Shown here: positions 62,348-64,000 of the stretch, one piece after another
How the letters are laid out: each line of letters starts with the position of its first letter
How positions within the stretch are numbered: the first letter of the stretch is position 1
Source: Lineus longissimus
Lineage: Eukaryota > Nemertea > Pilidiophora > Heteronemertea > Lineidae
DNA length: 64,000 bases
Reading direction: 5' to 3'
Assembly (NCBI RefSeq): GCF_910592395.1
Contig: NC_088315.1
Location: forward strand, 17,593,808 to 17,657,807
The notes under the pieces: model-generated
Told to the model about the DNA's origin: nothing
The model's input: only the letters and a program-made list of their open reading frames with translations
Databases searched by the model: none
Position numbers and translations under genes: made by a program

Positions 62348-63493
62348 ATGGGATCGTCTCCATCTAGCCCAAGTGACAGCTCATTGAACCAGAAGACCGG
62401 CAACGCGTGGACCAAAACCTTGTTCTTCGACCCCGAAGCAGACAAACCACAAAAGCAAGAACACACCTTTCCTGACGACGAACTTCTGAGCAAGATGAAG
62501 AGTTTGACAACATCCATCTACCAAAGACAGATAACTCGAGTCCGAGTTCATACAGCAGCACACACAAAAAACTGGAAAGACTATGTACCATTCAATCAAC
62601 ATGTGCCCTTTTTTAAACATGGCACACACATTTTCTTGGTTGTCAGAGTTGATACTGAAACATGGTTCTCCCTGGAGATTAATAATGGCGGTATTACAAT
62701 TCAGCAAAGCCAAAGACTTGATGCTGTAACAAAGTTTTGCCGGGACAGAACGCGAACAAACGTGGACGGACCAAAAGAAGACTTTAAAAAACATAGCAGC
62801 TGTGCAAAGGTCACATTGGGTGATTTACTTGCATGGTTACAGAAAAGGTCCAAACAGTGGAGACAGTCAAACTGTTATGATTTTGCTACCGAAATGTTCG
62901 AATATCTTACTGAAACGGCACTTGAAATCACAAAGCCTGAGGACGTATGTGGAGATGAGATAATACCTGATGAAGAAGGTAAATATTACGCCTACTTCAA
63001 CGCAGAAGCTGATCCAGACAAAGGGAGCTCAAAGTATTGGATAACAGACGACCAACTGAAACACCTACTTGAATCGTATCTTGACGCCGATGAGAAAATA
63101 AGGACTGTTACTGTCTATAAGAAACCTCTCTCCGAGAAACAGCTGACCTTTGTGCTATTTTACCACCTATTCATAATTTTTCAAACAGATACTTGGTGGT
63201 GGTCGATTGAAAAAAATAAGGAAGGCCTTACCATTCAACGGAGCAAGGAACAAGAAGCTGTGCGAGACAGCTACCGACGGGAACCCAGGCTGACAAAGGG
63301 CAAAAATTATTGGGAAGTTACTGAAGTGCAATCCGACGCTGGGAACAAGACGATTAAGGAACTGATAGTCTGGCTTGAAGATAAGAAATGGCTCTTCCGC
63401 ACCTACCACTACTCGTCCAGCAACTGCCAACACTTTGGTAAAGCTGTGTTCGATTATGTATCTAAACATGACCTTCTTAATATTGCAACATAG
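62348..63493 (+). CDS. intact protein with two tandem H...NC (LRAT/NlpC-P60-like) domains
   Basis: A 381-aa protein made of two homologous halves. Residues ~24-190 contain FFDPEAD, H94-IFLVV, WFSLE, GITIQQS, LGDLLAWLQ and SNC176-YDFA. Residues ~213-375 contain YFNAEAD, H273-LFIIF, WWWSIE, GLTIQRS, TIKELIVWL and SNC360-QHFGKAVF. A His before an NC-x-x-F motif is the arrangement of permuted papain-fold proteins (LRAT, NlpC/P60-like), so acyl-transfer or peptidase-type chemistry is possible but only inferred. It has no signal peptide or membrane helix. A TTTCAG 14 nt before the ATG suggests a 5' UTR intron; TATAAAAA there could instead be a TATA box. AATAAA at ~63654 may serve for polyadenylation. 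Confidence 0.8.
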   Translation: MGSSPSSPSDSSLNQKTGNAWTKTLFFDPEADKPQKQEHTFPDDELLSKMKSLTTSIYQRQITRVRVHTAAHTKNWKDYVPFNQHVPFFKHGTHIFLVVRVDTETWFSLEINNGGITIQQSQRLDAVTKFCRDRTRTNVDGPKEDFKKHSSCAKVTLGDLLAWLQKRSKQWRQSNCYDFATEMFEYLTETALEITKPEDVCGDEIIPDEEGKYYAYFNAEADPDKGSSKYWITDDQLKHLLESYLDADEKIRTVTVYKKPLSEKQLTFVLFYHLFIIFQTDTWWWSIEKNKEGLTIQRSKEQEAVRDSYRREPRLTKGKNYWEVTEVQSDAGNKTIKELIVWLEDKKWLFRTYHYSSSNCQHFGKAVFDYVSKHDLLNIAT

Positions 63494-64000
63494 AAATTGT
63501 CACAACGGAAAGAAAATCAAGTCACCAGTATCAAACAATATACTCAGGCTGACTTACAAGGCCACACGTTTTTGTTACTTTCGGTTTTCCAATCAAAAAT
63601 GTATTTTTTGTGCTTTCAATTGGTCATTTCTCTGTGGACAATATGTTTTCAAGAATAAAAATATCTTCCTCGAAAACTTTTGCCAAATTTATCTGTGGAC
63701 ACTTTCAGTAAAAAAATTTGAATCGAATTACCAGCAAAATTCTCAGTGGGCAAGACATCATTCTTGAAATATCTGTCTTCCATTTCGAAATCATTTCTTT
63801 AATATTCCGTGGACAATTAAACTAAAAATTTTAACAAAATATATTCTCATCGAATTTTGAACCAAAAATCATGAGGGATAAAAGGCCATCACATCTTTCT
63901 GTTCCATTTCTAGATTCATATAATATCTCTCTGTGGACAACATTGAAAAACGTGAGAATGAGAATGAGAACTTAAAACCTTTTGTGGACGCCTTTTGGTC
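63494..64000. other. 3' flank with 'GTGGAC' repeats, no gene
   Basis: (T)CTGTGGAC(A) recurs at about 63630, 63692, 63808, 63930 and 63984, suggesting a decayed tandem repeat. No coding signal is seen up to the window edge. Confidence 0.5.

Overview
This is an animal nuclear genome window. The evidence is a spliced interferon regulatory factor (IRF) gene with GT/AG introns, dense miniature transposons and satellite arrays, and one long Polinton/Maverick (polintovirus-like) element. The gene content and repeat style suggest a marine invertebrate; the sequence does not let me name the species.

Layout. 1-10.4 kb is gene-poor, with MITE-like and foldback repeats and a 29-bp minisatellite. 10.95-21.15 kb holds an IRF gene on the + strand, with eight well-supported exons plus one ambiguous exon; its introns carry several mobile repeats. 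23.3-26.7 kb is one copy of a segmental duplication whose second copy lies at 56.6-63.5 kb. Each copy ends in a gene with two tandem H...NC domains that look like permuted papain (LRAT/NlpC-P60-like) folds. The second gene (62348-63493) is intact. The first (25887-26687, continuing at 49805-50191) is split by the Polinton.

The Polinton occupies 26688-49804 (23,117 bp). It is flanked by a perfect 6-bp target duplication and bounded by TIRs of about 543/545 bp. It encodes protein-primed DNA polymerase B (split by one in-frame TGA), a chromodomain DDE integrase, an A32/FtsK-like packaging ATPase, a major capsid protein, a penton-like protein and a second penton-like paralogue, an HNH-type nuclease, and several membrane, low-complexity or unknown proteins. 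I recognise no adenain-type protease. A block of about 4.5 kb (32.4-36.9 kb) inside it carries nested host-type repeats.

The most unusual observation is a family of about 20 short (~30-bp) double-hairpin repeats confined to this Polinton. Each is two adjacent 4-bp stems with 3-nt loops (GGAC-NNN-GTCC, then GAGC-NNN-GCTC). They lie in both orientations, mostly inside open reading frames including PolB, and keep the frame. Loops vary freely, and several stem changes are compensatory. Other notable points are a terminal foldback at the start of each TIR, a recurrent TAAATG start context (including a perfect CATTTAAATG between the divergent integrase and ATPase genes), and a hAT-like insertion whose empty site is preserved in the same window.

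50.2-51.9 kb is a 145-bp satellite directly after the split gene. 57.4-59.7 kb is a ~302-bp satellite. 60.1-61.7 kb is a further TIR element.
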